Made by a program: the position numbers and the translations under genes
Part shown: positions 1-6,002 of the stretch, one piece after another
Numbering within the stretch: position 1 is the stretch's first letter
Layout: the number at the start of each line of letters is the position of its first letter
Source of the DNA: Kiloniellales bacterium
GTDB lineage: Bacteria; Pseudomonadota; Alphaproteobacteria; Kiloniellales; JAKSDN01
DNA length: 7,217 nucleotides
Reading direction: 5' to 3'
NCBI GenBank assembly: GCA_022360075.1
Contig: JAKSDN010000400.1
Span: 1-7,217 of the forward strand
Notes under the pieces: model-generated
Seen by the model: only the letters and a program-made list of their open reading frames with translations
The model's database searches: none
Told to the model about the DNA's origin: nothing

Positions 1-275
1 AATTCCACTTCGTAGCCTCGCTCCCCGAGACGCTCGACGAAGGCCGGGATGCGGCTGTAGCCGAGCCGCGCGTCGTAAGGGCCGGCAGCGGGAAAACGCA
101 GCGCCGGGTTGGCGCCGCTCGCCACGACATGGTGGAAGGCCTGGCCGGCGGCCGCCAGCAACTCGGACTGTAGGCGGAACGTCCTGAGCTCGAGCGCGAG
201 GCCGAGCGCGCCGAGGATCGCCAGGGCGATCCCCACGCGTCCTAGGATCGTCCGGGCCAAGCCCTTGCGTCGCAC
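1..275 (-). CDS. Membrane-anchored protein, probable family GT51 transglycosylase / penicillin-binding protein (N-terminal part)
   Basis: This is the first 91 codons of a gene that continues beyond the left edge of the window. It begins at a GTG, chosen because a perfect AGGAGG lies seven bases upstream and the frame then stays open to the edge. The protein starts with basic residues (VRRKGLAR), followed by one hydrophobic helix at about residues 9-28, so it looks like an inner-membrane anchor with the rest in the periplasm. Near residues 66-76 it reads GPYDARLGYSR, then PAFVERLGERGYEV. From memory this resembles the segment just before the glycosyltransferase domain in a group of proteobacterial transglycosylases that polymerise peptidoglycan. 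The catalytic domain itself lies outside the window, so the function is inferred from this pre-domain alone. The coding call is much firmer than the function. It is transcribed divergently from rarD. Confidence 0.62.
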   Translation of the reverse strand, partial: MRRKGLARTILGRVGIALAILGALGLALELRTFRLQSELLAAAGQAFHHVVASGANPALRFPAAGPYDARLGYSRIPAFVERLGERGYEVE

Positions 276-282
276 AGGCAGT

Positions 283-288
283 CCTCCT
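283..288 (-). promoter_or_regulatory. Strong ribosome binding site deciding a GTG start
   Basis: On the minus strand AGGAGG sits seven bases before the GTG at 275. No in-frame ATG offers a better start close by, so this site fixes the N-terminus of the partial gene at the left edge. Confidence 0.75.
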
Positions 289-437
289 GCCCCGGCCGCT
301 CGCGTGGTCCCCGGCACCGGTCCCGCCGATGCCGCTCGCACCACGATGATACAGCCTCCGGCCGCCGGGTTGTGGAAAAGCTGAGGCGCGGCCGTAGTGG
401 TCGAGTTCTGCGGTTTTGAACGATTCCAAGTCCTTCG

Positions 438-471
438 GCATGGCTGCCATGCGGGCTGCGGGCTCGCCCGC
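438..471. repeat. Two adjacent inverted repeats upstream of rarD
   Basis: The first is a perfect 15-base inverted repeat, GCATGGC-T-GCCATGC, at 438-452. Six bases later comes GCGGG-CTCG-CCCGC at 458-471, which can form a short GC hairpin with a four-base loop. Neither is followed by a T-run, so a terminator is unlikely. Their position 50-85 bases before the rarD start suits an operator or a transcript-leader structure. The sequence is directly visible; the role is a guess, and short GC palindromes arise by chance in DNA of this composition. Confidence 0.35.
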
Positions 472-523
472 GTGGGCCGTCTTGACCTAAATTGGCCGGT
501 TCGAGCGCCGGAGAGCCCCTGTC

Positions 524-1465
524 ATGCCGTCCACGCAACCCGCCACTTTGGGCGCGCAAGCCGAGCGCGCCGAGGCCGCGAAGGGTGTCGGCTTCGCTTT
601 GGCGGCTTACGGCTTCTGGGGGCTCAACCCGCTCTACTTCAAGCTGGTCGATCACCTGCCCATGCTCGAGGTGCTGGCCCACCGGGTGATCTGGTCGATC
701 TTGTTTCTGCTGCTCGTGGTCGCGGCGCTGCGCAGTTGGCGCGCGCTCCGGGCCGCGATCGGCAGTCGGCGCAGCCTGGCCGCGCTGGGCCTCACCACGC
801 TGATCATCTCGGCCAACTGGCTGATCTACATCTGGGCGATCAACAGCGAGCAGGTGCTGGAGACCAGCCTCGGCTACTACATGAACCCGTTGCTGAGTGT
901 GGTGCTGGGGGTCGTCGTGCTGCGCGAGCGCCTGACGGCGCTGCAAGGCGTGGCGGTGCTCCTGGCCGCCGCCGGCGTGCTGAACCTGGCCATCGGCATC
1001 GGCGAGCCGCCCTGGATCTCGCTCTCGCTGGCGCTGACCTTCGCCGTCTACGGGCTGATCCGCAAGACCATCGCGGTCGGCTCGGTCGAGGGCCTACTGG
1101 TCGAGACCACGCTGATGCTGCCGATCGCCGTCGGCTATCTCACGTTCCTGGGACTCGCCGGCAGCGGCAGCTTCGTCGGGGAGGGTTTTGACAACACCCT
1201 CCTTCTGATCGCCTCGGGCGCCGTGACCATGCTGCCGCTGATCTGGTTCACCAGCGCGGCCCGGCGCCTGCGGTTCTCGACCGTCGGCTTCTTCCAGTAC
1301 CTGGCGCCGACCTGTCATTTCCTGCTTGCGGTCTTCGCCTTCGGCGAGCCCTTCACCTGGACTCACATGGTGACCTTCGCCCTGATCTGGACCGCGGTCG
1401 GACTCTACGTGGCGCAGTCGATCATCGCTCTGCGCCGCCCCGCCGCTGTCGAAGGCACACGCTAG
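524..1465 (+). CDS. rarD: RarD-type permease of the EamA (drug/metabolite transporter) family
   Basis: This is a predicted inner-membrane transporter of 313 residues with about ten hydrophobic helices, the normal size and layout for RarD. Family hallmarks are KGVGFALAAYGFWGLNPLYFK at residues 20-40, LEVLAHRVIWS at 48-58, the SANWLIYIWAINS stretch at 96-108, LGYYMNPLLSVVLG at 116-129, LRERLT at 133-138, and GFFQYLAPTCHFLLAVF at 255-271. RarD was named for chloramphenicol sensitivity in older literature, but the transported substrate is not established, so no substrate is assigned here. The ATG is supported by GGAGAG eight bases upstream. The gene stands alone on the plus strand. It ends 41 bases from the convergent stop of pyk, and that junction holds no convincing terminator hairpin, only a five-base stem at 1484-1504. 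Confidence 0.92.
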   Translation: MPSTQPATLGAQAERAEAAKGVGFALAAYGFWGLNPLYFKLVDHLPMLEVLAHRVIWSILFLLLVVAALRSWRALRAAIGSRRSLAALGLTTLIISANWLIYIWAINSEQVLETSLGYYMNPLLSVVLGVVVLRERLTALQGVAVLLAAAGVLNLAIGIGEPPWISLSLALTFAVYGLIRKTIAVGSVEGLLVETTLMLPIAVGYLTFLGLAGSGSFVGEGFDNTLLLIASGAVTMLPLIWFTSAARRLRFSTVGFFQYLAPTCHFLLAVFAFGEPFTWTHMVTFALIWTAVGLYVAQSIIALRRPAAVEGTR

Positions 1466-1506
1466 GCTCCCGCCGGCTCTGGGGTCGCAGTCGACGATGG
1501 CGACGG

Positions 1507-2922
1507 TCACTCCACGTGGGCGACGCGCAGAACGTTGGTCGTGCCGGGCGTGCCGAAGGGCATGCCGGCGGTGATGACCAGCGTGTCGCCCTGCCGGGCG
1601 ATGCCCTCATCGACCGCGATCCGGCAGGCCTTGTCGACCATCTCCTGGGTGTTGCGCACGTCGGCCGTGTGGACGCAGTGCGCGCCCCAGAGCAGGGCCA
1701 GGCGCCGCGCCGCCTCCATCTTGTTGGTCAGCACGACGATCGGCGCATCGGGGCGCTCGCGGGCGGCGCGCAGGGCGGTCGAGCCGGACATGGTGTAGCA
1801 GACGATCGCTGCCGCCGAGATCGTGTCGGCGACCTGGGCGACGGCCGTCGATATCGCGTCGGCGACGGTCGCTTCCGGCAAGGTGTGCAGCGCGTGCACC
1901 GTGACCGAATAGGAGCGGTCGTGCTCGGTGCTCTCGATGATCCGGTTCATCATCGCGACCGCCTGCCGGGGATAGTCGCCGGCGGCGGTCTCGGCCGAGA
2001 GCATCACGCAGTCCGCGCCGTCGTAGACGGCGGTCGCCACGTCCGAGGCCTCGGCGCGGGTCGGCGCCGGATTGTGGACCATGGAGTCGAGCATCTGGGT
2101 GGCGACGACGACCGGCCGGCCGGCGAGCCGGCAGGCGCTGATGATCTGCTTCTGCCGGCCGGGCACCGCCTCCGGCGGCATCTCGACGCCGAGGTCGCCG
2201 CGCGCCACCATGAGAGCGTCGGACAGCTTGACCAGCTCGTCCAGGCACTCGAGCGCGGCCGGCTTTTCCACCTTGGTCATGACGGCGGCGCGGCCCTCGA
2301 TCAGCTCTTTCGCCTCGACGAGATCCTCCGGCCGCTGAACGAAGGACAGGCCGATCCAGTCGGCGCCGAGATCGAGGCCGAACTCGAGGTCGTCGCGGTC
2401 CTTGTCGGTCAGCGAGGAGATCGGCAGCACCGCCTCGGGGACGTTCACGCCCTTGCGGTCGCTGAGCGGCCCCCCGGTCACGACCAGGGTCTCGGCGTAG
2501 TCGGGGCCGCAGTCCTGCACCTCGAGGCGCAGCTTGCCGTCGTCGAGCAGCAGGGTCATGCCGGGCTCGAGGGCGGCGAAGATCTCCGGATGGGGCAGGG
2601 GCGCGCGGCGCGTGCTGCCGGTATCCCCGCCGGTGTCGAGGCGAAAGGTCGCGCCGGTCTCGAGCTCGACCTTCCCATCGGCCATGTTGCCGACCCGCAG
2701 CTTCGGGCCCTGCAGGTCGCAGAGAATGCCGATGGGGCGCTCCAGCTCGCGCTCGAGCTTGCGGATGTGGAACAAGCGCTCGCGGTGGTCTTCATGGCTG
2801 CCGTGGCTGAAGTTGAGCCGAAAGACGTCGGCCCCGGCCTCGAACAAGGCGCGAATCGTCGCCTCGTCGGAGCTGCTGGGCCCCAGCGTGGCGATGATCT
2901 TGGCATTTCGGCTACGGCGCAT
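1507..2922 (-). CDS. pyk: Pyruvate kinase
   Basis: This cytosolic enzyme transfers the phosphate of phosphoenolpyruvate to ADP, giving pyruvate and ATP. At 471 residues it has normal bacterial length without the extra C-terminal PEP-utiliser domain found in some Gram-positive enzymes. The TIM-barrel half shows RLNFSHG (35-41; substrate and potassium ligands R35, N37, S39), LLLDDGK before the B domain returns, TKVEKP (216-221; catalytic K217 and metal ligand E219), MVARGDLGVE (238-247) and TQMLDSM (275-281). The C-terminal alpha/beta domain follows, from about residue 350. The start has an AGGA-type site about ten bases upstream. It lies 78 bases downstream of the glycerate kinase on the same strand, so co-transcription is likely, with a possible internal promoter in the gap. 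The pairing resembles TtuD-TtuE of tartrate operons, so this could be a pathway-dedicated isozyme rather than the only pyruvate kinase of the cell. Confidence 0.97.
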   Translation of the reverse strand: MRRSRNAKIIATLGPSSSDEATIRALFEAGADVFRLNFSHGSHEDHRERLFHIRKLERELERPIGILCDLQGPKLRVGNMADGKVELETGATFRLDTGGDTGSTRRAPLPHPEIFAALEPGMTLLLDDGKLRLEVQDCGPDYAETLVVTGGPLSDRKGVNVPEAVLPISSLTDKDRDDLEFGLDLGADWIGLSFVQRPEDLVEAKELIEGRAAVMTKVEKPAALECLDELVKLSDALMVARGDLGVEMPPEAVPGRQKQIISACRLAGRPVVVATQMLDSMVHNPAPTRAEASDVATAVYDGADCVMLSAETAAGDYPRQAVAMMNRIIESTEHDRSYSVTVHALHTLPEATVADAISTAVAQVADTISAAAIVCYTMSGSTALRAARERPDAPIVVLTNKMEAARRLALLWGAHCVHTADVRNTQEMVDKACRIAVDEGIARQGDTLVITAGMPFGTPGTTNVLRVAHVE

Positions 2923-2960
2923 GGGAAGGAATCCTAGCGTTCGGCGGCTCGCGACGCCGG

Positions 2961-2993
2961 TTAAATATAGGTGATGATCGTGCCACGCTTCAT
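2961..2993 (-). other. Possible 10-codon ORF between gckA and pyk
   Basis: Just after the glycerate kinase stop, an ATG at 2993 opens a ten-residue frame (MKRGTIITYI) closed by TAA. It starts seven bases after the gckA stop codon and ends 38 bases before the pyk start. The only upstream purine-rich stretch (AAGGCGGG) lies inside the end of gckA and is rather distant. It could be a short leader peptide for pyk or plain chance. Nothing in it resembles an attenuator with a run of one amino acid codon. Confidence 0.2.
2964..2969 (-). promoter_or_regulatory. Candidate internal -10 box for pyk
   Basis: TATATT on the minus strand (2969-2964) lies in a short AT-rich patch that stands out from its GC-rich surroundings, and would give a pyk leader of about 35 bases. 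The best -35 at 17-18 bases matches only two or three consensus positions, so this is a weak candidate for pyk transcription independent of the glycerate kinase. Confidence 0.28.
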
Positions 2994-3000
2994 GGCCGGA

Positions 3001-4314
3001 TCACCCGCCTTCCGGCATCACGAGGATGGCCCGGAAGTCGTTGACGTTGGTAAGCGTCGGCCCGGTCATCACCAGGTCGCCGAGCGCCGAAAAGAAGCCG
3101 TAGCCGTCGTTGTCGGCCAGGCGCGCGCGGGGGTCGATGCCTTGGGCCCGCGCGCGCGTCAGGCTGTCCGGCCGCACGATCGCCCCGGCGTTGTCTTCGG
3201 TGCCGTCGATGCCGTCGGTGTCGCAGGCGATCGCGTAGATCTCCGGCGCCCCCTGCAGAGCCACGGCCAGCGCCAGCAGGAATTCTACGTTGCGCCCGCC
3301 GCGGCCCTTGCCGCGCAGCGTCACGGTGGTCTCGCCGCCCGAGAGCAGCACACAAGGCGGCGCGGCGGGCTGGCCGTGGCGCCGGCTCTGCAACGCGATG
3401 CCGGCCAGGACCCGGGCGACCTCGCGGGCCTCGCCCTCGATCGAATCGCCGAGGATCACCGGCGTGATCCCGGCGGCCTCGGCCCGCGCGGCGGCCGCTT
3501 CCAGGCTCGCCTGCGGCCGGCCGATCATCAGCGTGCGGGCCCGGGCGAGGCGCGGATCGCCGGGCTTGGGCGTTTCGTCAAGGGCGCTCTCCAGATGCAC
3601 GCGCACCGGCGGCGGGGCGTCGATGCCATGGGATTCCAGGATCGCCCGAGCCTCGGCGAAGGTCGTCGGGTCGGCCACGGTCGGGCCGGAGGCGATGACC
3701 GCGGGCTCGTCGCCGGGCACGTCGGAGATCAGCAGGGTCACGACGCGGGCCGGCGCGGCGGCCGCGGCCAGGCGCCCGCCCTTGATCGAGGAGAGGTGCT
3801 TGCGCACGCAGTTCATCTGCGAGATGTCGGCGCCGGAGGCGAGCAGCGCCTTGTTGACTGCCTGCTTGTGCTCCAGCGTGAGGCCCGGCGCCGGCAGGGC
3901 GAGAAGGGCCGAGCCGCCGCCGGAGATCAGGCACAGCACCAGGTCGTCCGGAGTCAGGCCCTGAACCCGCTCGAGTATGCACTCGGCCGCCCGGCGGCCC
4001 GCCGCGTCGGGCACGGGGTGTGAAGCCTCGACCACCTCGATTCGCCGGCAGGCCAGGCCATGCTCGTAGCGGGTGACGACCAGGCCCTCGAGCTTCTCGA
4101 TGCGCGTGCCGGTCATGGCCTGCCAATTGTCCTCGAGGGCGCGGGCCATCGAGGCGGCTGCCTTGCCCGCCCCCACTACGACCGCGCGGCCGCGCCGGCT
4201 CCAGCCCTCGAGCGCCGACGGCAGGTACTTCGGAATCGCCTTGGCGGGATCGGCCGCCGCCAGCCCGGCGTCGAAGAACGCCCGTAAGAGCGAATCGGCT
4301 CGAGACGCGTTCAT
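3001..4314 (-). CDS. gckA: Glycerate 2-kinase (MOFRL family; often annotated as hydroxypyruvate reductase TtuD)
   Basis: This cytosolic enzyme of 437 residues phosphorylates D-glycerate to 2-phosphoglycerate using ATP. The family was first labelled hydroxypyruvate reductase in tartrate operons, and that name persists. The N-terminal domain has VVVGAGKAAASMA (45-57), YEHGLACRRIEVVEASHPVPD (83-103) and the glycine loop LISGGGSALL (129-138), followed by NCVRKHLSSIKGGRLA (168-183) and LLISDVPGDE (194-203). The C-terminal MOFRL domain has LLSGGETTVTLRGKGRGGRN (323-342), ACDTDGIDGTEDNAGA (363-378) and the closing GPTLTNVNDF segment (418-427). Length and motif order are complete. The start has GGAG six bases upstream. 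It is followed on the same strand by pyk, and with enolase the two would carry glycerate to pyruvate. Likely upstream sources of glycerate are tartronate semialdehyde, hydroxypyruvate or tartrate, but no such enzyme lies in the window. Confidence 0.93.
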   Translation of the reverse strand: MNASRADSLLRAFFDAGLAAADPAKAIPKYLPSALEGWSRRGRAVVVGAGKAAASMARALEDNWQAMTGTRIEKLEGLVVTRYEHGLACRRIEVVEASHPVPDAAGRRAAECILERVQGLTPDDLVLCLISGGGSALLALPAPGLTLEHKQAVNKALLASGADISQMNCVRKHLSSIKGGRLAAAAAPARVVTLLISDVPGDEPAVIASGPTVADPTTFAEARAILESHGIDAPPPVRVHLESALDETPKPGDPRLARARTLMIGRPQASLEAAAARAEAAGITPVILGDSIEGEAREVARVLAGIALQSRRHGQPAAPPCVLLSGGETTVTLRGKGRGGRNVEFLLALAVALQGAPEIYAIACDTDGIDGTEDNAGAIVRPDSLTRARAQGIDPRARLADNDGYGFFSALGDLVMTGPTLTNVNDFRAILVMPEGG

Positions 4315-4458
4315 GGCCCGCTCCGGCCGCCGCGATGGAGAAAGGGACCGCCGACGTGGGCGGTGAACGCAGGGTCTTCGAATTGGTCACGCATCGGGCC
4401 GGAACGCTCGCGCCGGAAGCCTCTCGCCCTATGATCCGCGCCGCCGTCACGATGGCAA

Positions 4459-4495
4459 GGCAGGAAAGCGTTCCGCTTGCGCTTTTCCGCCTGCC
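4459..4495. terminator. Stem-loop between the GntR-like gene and gckA, possible terminator
   Basis: On the minus strand GGAAAAGCG (4488-4480) and CGCTTTCC (4470-4463) pair over eight bases with one bulged A around a nine-base loop. Outer GGCAGG and CCTGCC halves can extend the stem. The position is right for ending the short regulator transcript before gckA. The T-rich part lies inside the stem and no proper U-tract follows, so termination is only possible. A rival fold uses AAGCG-GAA-CGCTT within the same bases. The rest of the 234-bp gap holds no gene I can support, and only a poor promoter candidate (TTGCCA at 4458-4453 with CATAGG 19 bases on). Confidence 0.3.
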
Positions 4496-4548
4496 GGAAG
4501 GGTTGCCGAGGCGCAAGTCGACGCTGGGCGGCCTTCGTTCCGGCTCGT

Positions 4549-4848
4549 CTAGGGGGACCGCCGGCCTCCGGCGGAGGCGATGCGCGGCGCGAGCGGTTGC
4601 GGCGCGACTTTCGTGCCGCCGCCGTGCACGGTGACGATCAAACCCTCGGCCTTCAGGCGCTCGAGCGCGGTGCGCAGGGAGGCGCGGCTCACCTTCATCA
4701 TGGCCGCCAGGCGCCGCTCACCCGGCAGCAGCTCGCCGGGGCTCAGCCGGCCCGTACGGATTAGGCGGTGAATTTCCTCGGCGATGCGGTCGCTGATCCG
4801 CTCTCGCTTTATGACTGGAAATACACAGTCCTGGCCTGGCACGTACAT
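4549..4848 (-). CDS. Short GntR-family winged-helix protein lacking an effector domain
   Basis: This 99-residue protein is essentially the DNA-binding half of a GntR-family regulator. Residues 14-33 (KRERISDRIAEEIHRLIRTG) form the first helix. The helix-turn-helix follows at 41-71 (LPGERRLAAMM, then VSRASLRTALERLKAEGLI), and residues 72-82 (VTVHGGGTKVA) form the wing. The helix-turn-helix looks most like the FadR/FCD branch, whose members are usually about 220-250 residues with an all-helical ligand domain. Here only some 17 residues, rich in P, A, G and R, follow the wing. The ATG is supported by a GAGG five bases upstream. I looked for a lost ligand domain by reading the longest downstream minus-strand frame and saw nothing like it. 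Either this is a truncated gene or a stand-alone binding domain. It may control itself and neighbouring genes such as the epimerase or gckA; that link is inference only. Confidence 0.8.
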   Translation of the reverse strand: MYVPGQDCVFPVIKRERISDRIAEEIHRLIRTGRLSPGELLPGERRLAAMMKVSRASLRTALERLKAEGLIVTVHGGGTKVAPQPLAPRIASAGGRRSP

Positions 4849-4899
4849 GGACGCCTCAGCCTCTAAAAACCAGCACGGGAAAGACTACCTGTCGCCCTT

Positions 4900-4917
4900 A
4901 TAATTAGTTTCAATTAT
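4900..4917. promoter_or_regulatory. AT-rich inverted repeat, candidate operator of the GntR-like gene
   Basis: ATAATT and AATTAT form a perfect six-base inverted repeat around AGTTTC, in an AT-rich island unlike the rest of the window. It overlaps the predicted -10 box and start point of the regulator's own promoter, which is where a repressor would bind. GntR proteins bind short dyads as dimers, so autoregulation is a natural reading, although no direct evidence ties this site to that protein. Confidence 0.45.
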
Positions 4918-4942
4918 GCCCTTTCCAAGGATGTCATGCCAA
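4913..4942 (-). promoter_or_regulatory. Sigma70-like promoter of the GntR-like gene
   Basis: On the minus strand TTGGCA (4942-4937) and CATAAT (4918-4913), each matching consensus at five of six positions, are separated by 18 bases. Transcription would begin near 4906, about 58 bases before the ATG at 4848. This is the best promoter seen in the window, and it lies just beyond the likely terminator of the upstream epimerase gene, implying a separate transcription unit. Confidence 0.55.
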
Positions 4943-4950
4943 TTGCGGCT

Positions 4951-4982
4951 AAAACGGGTATCCGATAGGTCCTCCACCCGTT
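4951..4982 (-). terminator. Candidate intrinsic terminator after the 4-hydroxyproline epimerase gene
   Basis: Directly after the epimerase TAG, AACGGGT (4982-4976) and ACCCGTT (4959-4953) can pair over seven bases around a 16-base loop. The stem ends in a run of four T on the minus strand, two of them inside the stem. The long loop and short T-run make it a modest terminator, but the position is exactly right. Confidence 0.45.
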
Positions 4983-6002
4983 CTAGATGACTTGGAATCC
5001 GTGGGCATAGGGATCTCGGTCATCGATGAAGATGGTGTTGAACCCGGTGATCCGGGCCCAGCCCTCCACCGAGGGTACGATCGCGCTGTGGTTGCCGACC
5101 CGGGTCTCGGCCTCGACGCGGCCGCGGAAGAGCGAGCCGATGATGCTCTCGTGGACGAAATCCTCCCCCACCTTGAGCGCGCCCTTGGCCACGAGCTGCG
5201 CCATGCGGGCCGAGGTTCCGGTGCCGCAGGGGCTGCGGTCGATCGCCTTGTCGCCGTAGAAGACCGCGTTGCGGGCGTCGGCCTCGGGGTGCTTCGGCGC
5301 GCCGGTCCAGAGGATGTGGCTGACGCCGCGGATGGTCGGGTCCTCGGGGTGCGCGACCTCGATCGCCTCGTTGACGCGCTGACGCAGCAGCGGCGAGAGC
5401 CGCACGATATCGCCGGCCGAGAGCGTTTCGAGCCCGCCATAGCGCGCCTGCGGCTCGACGATGGCGTAGAAGTTGCCGCCGTAGGCGATGTCGAGCGTGA
5501 TCCCGCCCAGGCCCGGGCAGTCGACCGCCACGCCCTCGGCGGCGAGATAGGCCCCGACGTTGGTCAGGCGCACGGCCTCCACTTGCCCCGTGCCATCGCC
5601 GGCGCCGTTGCTCAGGCGATAGTGCGCGTCGACCCGGCCGGCCGGGGTCTCGAGCCTGAGCAGGCCGGGCTCGCTCGGCGCGACGAGGCCGCGCTCGAGC
5701 GCGAAAGTGACGGTTCCGATCGTGCCGTGGCCGCACATTGGCAGGCAGCCGCTGGTCTCGATGAAGAGGACCGCCGTGTCGCAGTCCGCGCGCGTCGGCG
5801 GATAGAGGATCGAGCCGGACATCATGTCGTGGCCGCGCGGCTCGAACATCAGCCCGGTGCGAATCCAGTCGTAGCGCGCCAGGAAGTCCTGGCGCCGCGC
5901 GCTCATGCTGTCGCCGCGCAGCGGCGGGCCGCCGCTCGCCACCAGGCGCACCGGATTGCCGCAGGTGTGGCCGTCGATACAGAAGAAGGTGTTGGGTTTC
6001 AT
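4983..6002 (-). CDS. lhpA: 4-hydroxyproline 2-epimerase (proline racemase family)
   Basis: This cytosolic, cofactor-independent enzyme interconverts trans-4-hydroxy-L-proline and cis-4-hydroxy-D-proline, the entry step of hydroxyproline catabolism toward 2-oxoglutarate. The 339 residues match the family length. The N-terminus CIDGHTCGNPVRLV (8-21) is diagnostic and fixes the ATG at 6002, although this start has only a poor ribosome site of its own. Both catalytic cysteines are present: C90 in LPMCGHGTIG and C259 in DRSPCGTGTSARMAQL. Trans-3-hydroxyproline dehydratases of this family lack one of the pair, so an epimerase or racemase is indicated. SGSILYPPTR (62-71), GGNFYAIVEPQ (175-185), ARNAVFYGDKAIDRSPCG (243-260) and FVHESIIGSLFRGRVE (282-297) favour the 4-hydroxyproline epimerase subgroup over plain proline racemase. 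No oxidase, deaminase or semialdehyde dehydrogenase of the pathway lies in this window. A ten-codon ORF overlaps its start, a terminator-like hairpin follows its stop, and the amidohydrolase gene diverges from it. Confidence 0.94.
   Translation of the reverse strand: MKPNTFFCIDGHTCGNPVRLVASGGPPLRGDSMSARRQDFLARYDWIRTGLMFEPRGHDMMSGSILYPPTRADCDTAVLFIETSGCLPMCGHGTIGTVTFALERGLVAPSEPGLLRLETPAGRVDAHYRLSNGAGDGTGQVEAVRLTNVGAYLAAEGVAVDCPGLGGITLDIAYGGNFYAIVEPQARYGGLETLSAGDIVRLSPLLRQRVNEAIEVAHPEDPTIRGVSHILWTGAPKHPEADARNAVFYGDKAIDRSPCGTGTSARMAQLVAKGALKVGEDFVHESIIGSLFRGRVEAETRVGNHSAIVPSVEGWARITGFNTIFIDDRDPYAHGFQVI

Larger units (their letters stand above)
276..523. other. Divergent intergenic region between the transglycosylase-like gene and rarD
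   Basis: This 248-bp gap must hold the start signals for both flanking genes. On the minus strand TATCAT (351-346) matches the sigma70 -10 box at five of six positions, but it has no good -35 partner and would give a leader of about 65-70 bases. On the plus strand TAAATT (488-493) is a weak -10 candidate that would place the rarD transcript start about 25 bases before the ATG. Two inverted repeats lie at 438-471. I found no convincing small gene here: the open frames lack both a ribosome binding site and recognisable protein character. Confidence 0.4.

Noticed and set aside
370..380. A TTTTCCACA sequence on the minus strand resembling a DnaA box
   Set aside because: It is a single copy with one mismatch and lacks further boxes, an AT-rich unwinding region or dnaA/dnaN neighbours, so it is not evidence of an origin.
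1484..1504. A GTCGC/GCGAC pairing in the rarD-pyk convergent junction, considered as a shared terminator
   Set aside because: The stem is only five base pairs with an eleven-base loop and no T-run on either side.
1516..2937. A plus-strand open frame of 473 codons across the pyruvate kinase gene
   Set aside because: It is antisense to an unmistakable pyruvate kinase, and its translation is low-complexity R, G, H, D and A with no family motif. Long antisense frames are expected in GC-rich coding DNA.
3578..4516. A 312-codon minus-strand frame overlapping the glycerate kinase, considered as a lost ligand domain of the GntR protein
   Set aside because: The part before gckA shows no helical FCD-like pattern or metal-binding histidines, and the rest is the shifted frame of gckA.
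4919..4942. A TTGGCATGACATCCTTGG stretch considered as a sigma54 promoter
   Set aside because: The GG element has no GC at the required distance for a -12 box. The sigma70 reading with CATAAT fits far better.
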